A stretch of DNA of 6,937 bases from Candidatus Aminicenantota bacterium (GTDB taxonomy: Bacteria; Acidobacteriota; Aminicenantia; Aminicenantales; UBA8522): the NCBI GenBank assembly GCA_003524335.1, contig DQHV01000341.1:1-6937 (forward strand), in the 5' to 3' direction. Of this stretch, positions 5,863-6,937 are shown piece after piece. The first letter of the stretch is position 1. Every line of letters begins with the position of its first letter. The notes under the pieces were generated by a model, which was not told where the DNA came from, did not search any database, and was given only the letters and a program-made list of their open reading frames with translations. Position numbers and translations under genes: made by a program.

Positions 5863-6937
5863 TCACCAACGATAACCAGTGCTGATGAAGAGCGTGTTGC
5901 GGCGCACCGCTCCTTCATCCCCTACAGAATAATAGGCCTGGAGTTTTAGCTTTTTCAGGAAATACCAGTTGAACCCAGCCAGGATGACCCAGCTCTGGCC
6001 GGCGCGAAAATCCTCCAGGGTCATAGCTTCCTCCGTGCGGACGCCCCGGCCGTATCCGATGAAAACAAAACTGTCCGCCGAAAAATAGCGTCTGAGGTTC
6101 GCTAACCAAGCAAACCTGTCTCCAGTGTCCCCGATAGAGTAATACCAGCGCCAATAAGCATAGAAGTTGCCAAAGTAGTAGCCCAGGCTGCCCAGGAGTT
6201 GGGAAACACGCTCCGATATAAAATCCATCTTGCGGAAACCCAAAGAGATCTCCGCCGAGGAAAGGACCGCTTGGTAGGCTTCGAATAGGTAGGCCGTATC
6301 GGGGTAACAGACACCGCTCGGAGAATAGGAGAAGTCCATATAGCCGTAAGCTCTCTTCCACAGGCGGGGATAGAATTCCAGGCCGTAGCGGCGATCCTTT
6401 TGGCCTGCCCTCTCCGTCTGGTTATACTTAAGCACAAGGGGTGCTGCTTTTTTAAAGAGGCTCGTTTGAAGGGCGATATTCTGGTCGAGGTAACGGCTTC
6501 TTTCGTCGCTGAAATTCTCCGTTTGATGCTCGTAGCGCAGCTCGAACTTTTCTTGTTGGCGGGGCTTCGTCTTTTGAAACTCCCGTTTGTATTCCTCATT
6601 CTGAGGATCAATACGAAGAGCCGCCCTGAAATTGGCCTCGGCTTGAGCTAAGTTCCCTTGCCAGAGATAGACGCGTCCGATCCGGAAATAGACATCGGGG
6701 GAGGCGGGATCCTTCTCTCTAACTTGCTCGTAGAAAGCGAGAGCCTCGGCATACTGACTCTGCCAGGAGGAGATCTCGGCCAGACCGATCAAGGCTTCGC
6801 CGTTGCCGGGATTAAGCATGAGGACCTGATTAAACCCCTTTCCCGCCGCCTTATAGTCATGCTTCCAGGCGTTCACCCTCGCCCGGAACAAAAGAACATC
6901 GGTGTTCTCGGGGTGGGCCAGCACCAGATCGTCGATC
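5863..6937 (-). CDS. YaiO-like TPR and outer-membrane beta-barrel protein (5' end outside the window)
   Basis: A partial gene entering from the right edge. The frame is still open at 6937 (reading IDDLVLAHPENTD), and the GTG at 6922-6924 is inside the protein, so the true start and signal peptide lie beyond the window. Counting from that GTG, three TPR-like helical repeats are visible at about residues 8-40, 42-74 and 76-109, each with the expected pattern (for example LAQAEANFRAALRIDPQN at 92-109). From about residue 125 to 353 the sequence is rich in aromatic alternating strands and ends FISTGYRW, with the C-terminal aromatic residue used for outer-membrane insertion. TPR followed by a barrel is the layout of the YaiO family (TIGR04390 type). 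Its role is poorly known; in some genomes it sits with surface polysaccharide genes. It is the promoter-proximal gene of a pair with the next barrel gene. Confidence 0.88.
   Translation of the reverse strand, partial: IDDLVLAHPENTDVLLFRARVNAWKHDYKAAGKGFNQVLMLNPGNGEALIGLAEISSWQSQYAEALAFYEQVREKDPASPDVYFRIGRVYLWQGNLAQAEANFRAALRIDPQNEEYKREFQKTKPRQQEKFELRYEHQTENFSDERSRYLDQNIALQTSLFKKAAPLVLKYNQTERAGQKDRRYGLEFYPRLWKRAYGYMDFSYSPSGVCYPDTAYLFEAYQAVLSSAEISLGFRKMDFISERVSQLLGSLGYYFGNFYAYWRWYYSIGDTGDRFAWLANLRRYFSADSFVFIGYGRGVRTEEAMTLEDFRAGQSWVILAGFNWYFLKKLKLQAYYSVGDEGAVRRNTLFISTGYRW

Noticed and set aside
5844..5918. N-terminal extension of the barrel protein from the ATG at 5918
   Set aside because: It would overlap the YaiO-like gene and put 25 polar residues before a textbook signal peptide; the perfect SD supports the ATG at 5843.

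Overview
The window looks like an ordinary piece of bacterial chromosome from a moderately GC-rich Gram-negative organism. The Gram-negative call rests on a TPR plus outer-membrane beta-barrel protein of the YaiO type and a second exported barrel-like protein. Strong Shine-Dalgarno sites (AAGGAGGA, AAAGGAGGT) and a tRNA-Ala with an encoded CCA also fit Bacteria. From the mix of gene families and the sequence style I would guess an uncultured lineage near Acidobacteriota/Aminicenantes. That is only an impression; nothing in the window proves it.

Layout. Bases 1-171 hold no gene I can support, but contain two perfect hairpins (14-35 and 56-84). At 172-247 lies tRNA-Ala(CGC), followed after 33 bases by a NicO/UreH-type nickel or cobalt transporter-like membrane protein with a histidine-rich loop (281-997), then a Mut7-C RNase-domain protein (1031-1555). 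A perfect TATAAT and a strong SD precede a two-gene unit: a YbjQ-family protein (1614-1940) and a small three-helix membrane protein (1953-2318). A 244-base gap (2319-2562) carries a promoter candidate with a consensus TTGACA and a structured leader. It leads into a 512-residue radical SAM enzyme (2563-4101), followed after 28 bases by an exported DUF3108-like protein (4130-4972). The right end is on the minus strand and convergent: a YaiO-like TPR/beta-barrel gene running off the window edge (from beyond 6937 to 5863) and, 19 bases downstream of it, an exported barrel-like protein (5843-5004).

How the genes may work together. The spacing suggests four transcription units: tRNA-Ala/nicO-like/mut7C-like, ybjQ/membrane protein, radical SAM/DUF3108-like, and yaiO-like/barrel. 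The last two are the interesting ones. In the first, a radical SAM enzyme of unknown substrate is paired with an exported envelope protein. In the second, two outer-membrane proteins are made in tandem. I found no CRISPR array, insertion sequence, transposase, phage gene or toxin-antitoxin pair, and no clear RiPP precursor peptide. I do not see an obvious new defence or mobile system; the best leads are the radical SAM/DUF3108-like pair with its leader, and the hairpin pair at the left edge.
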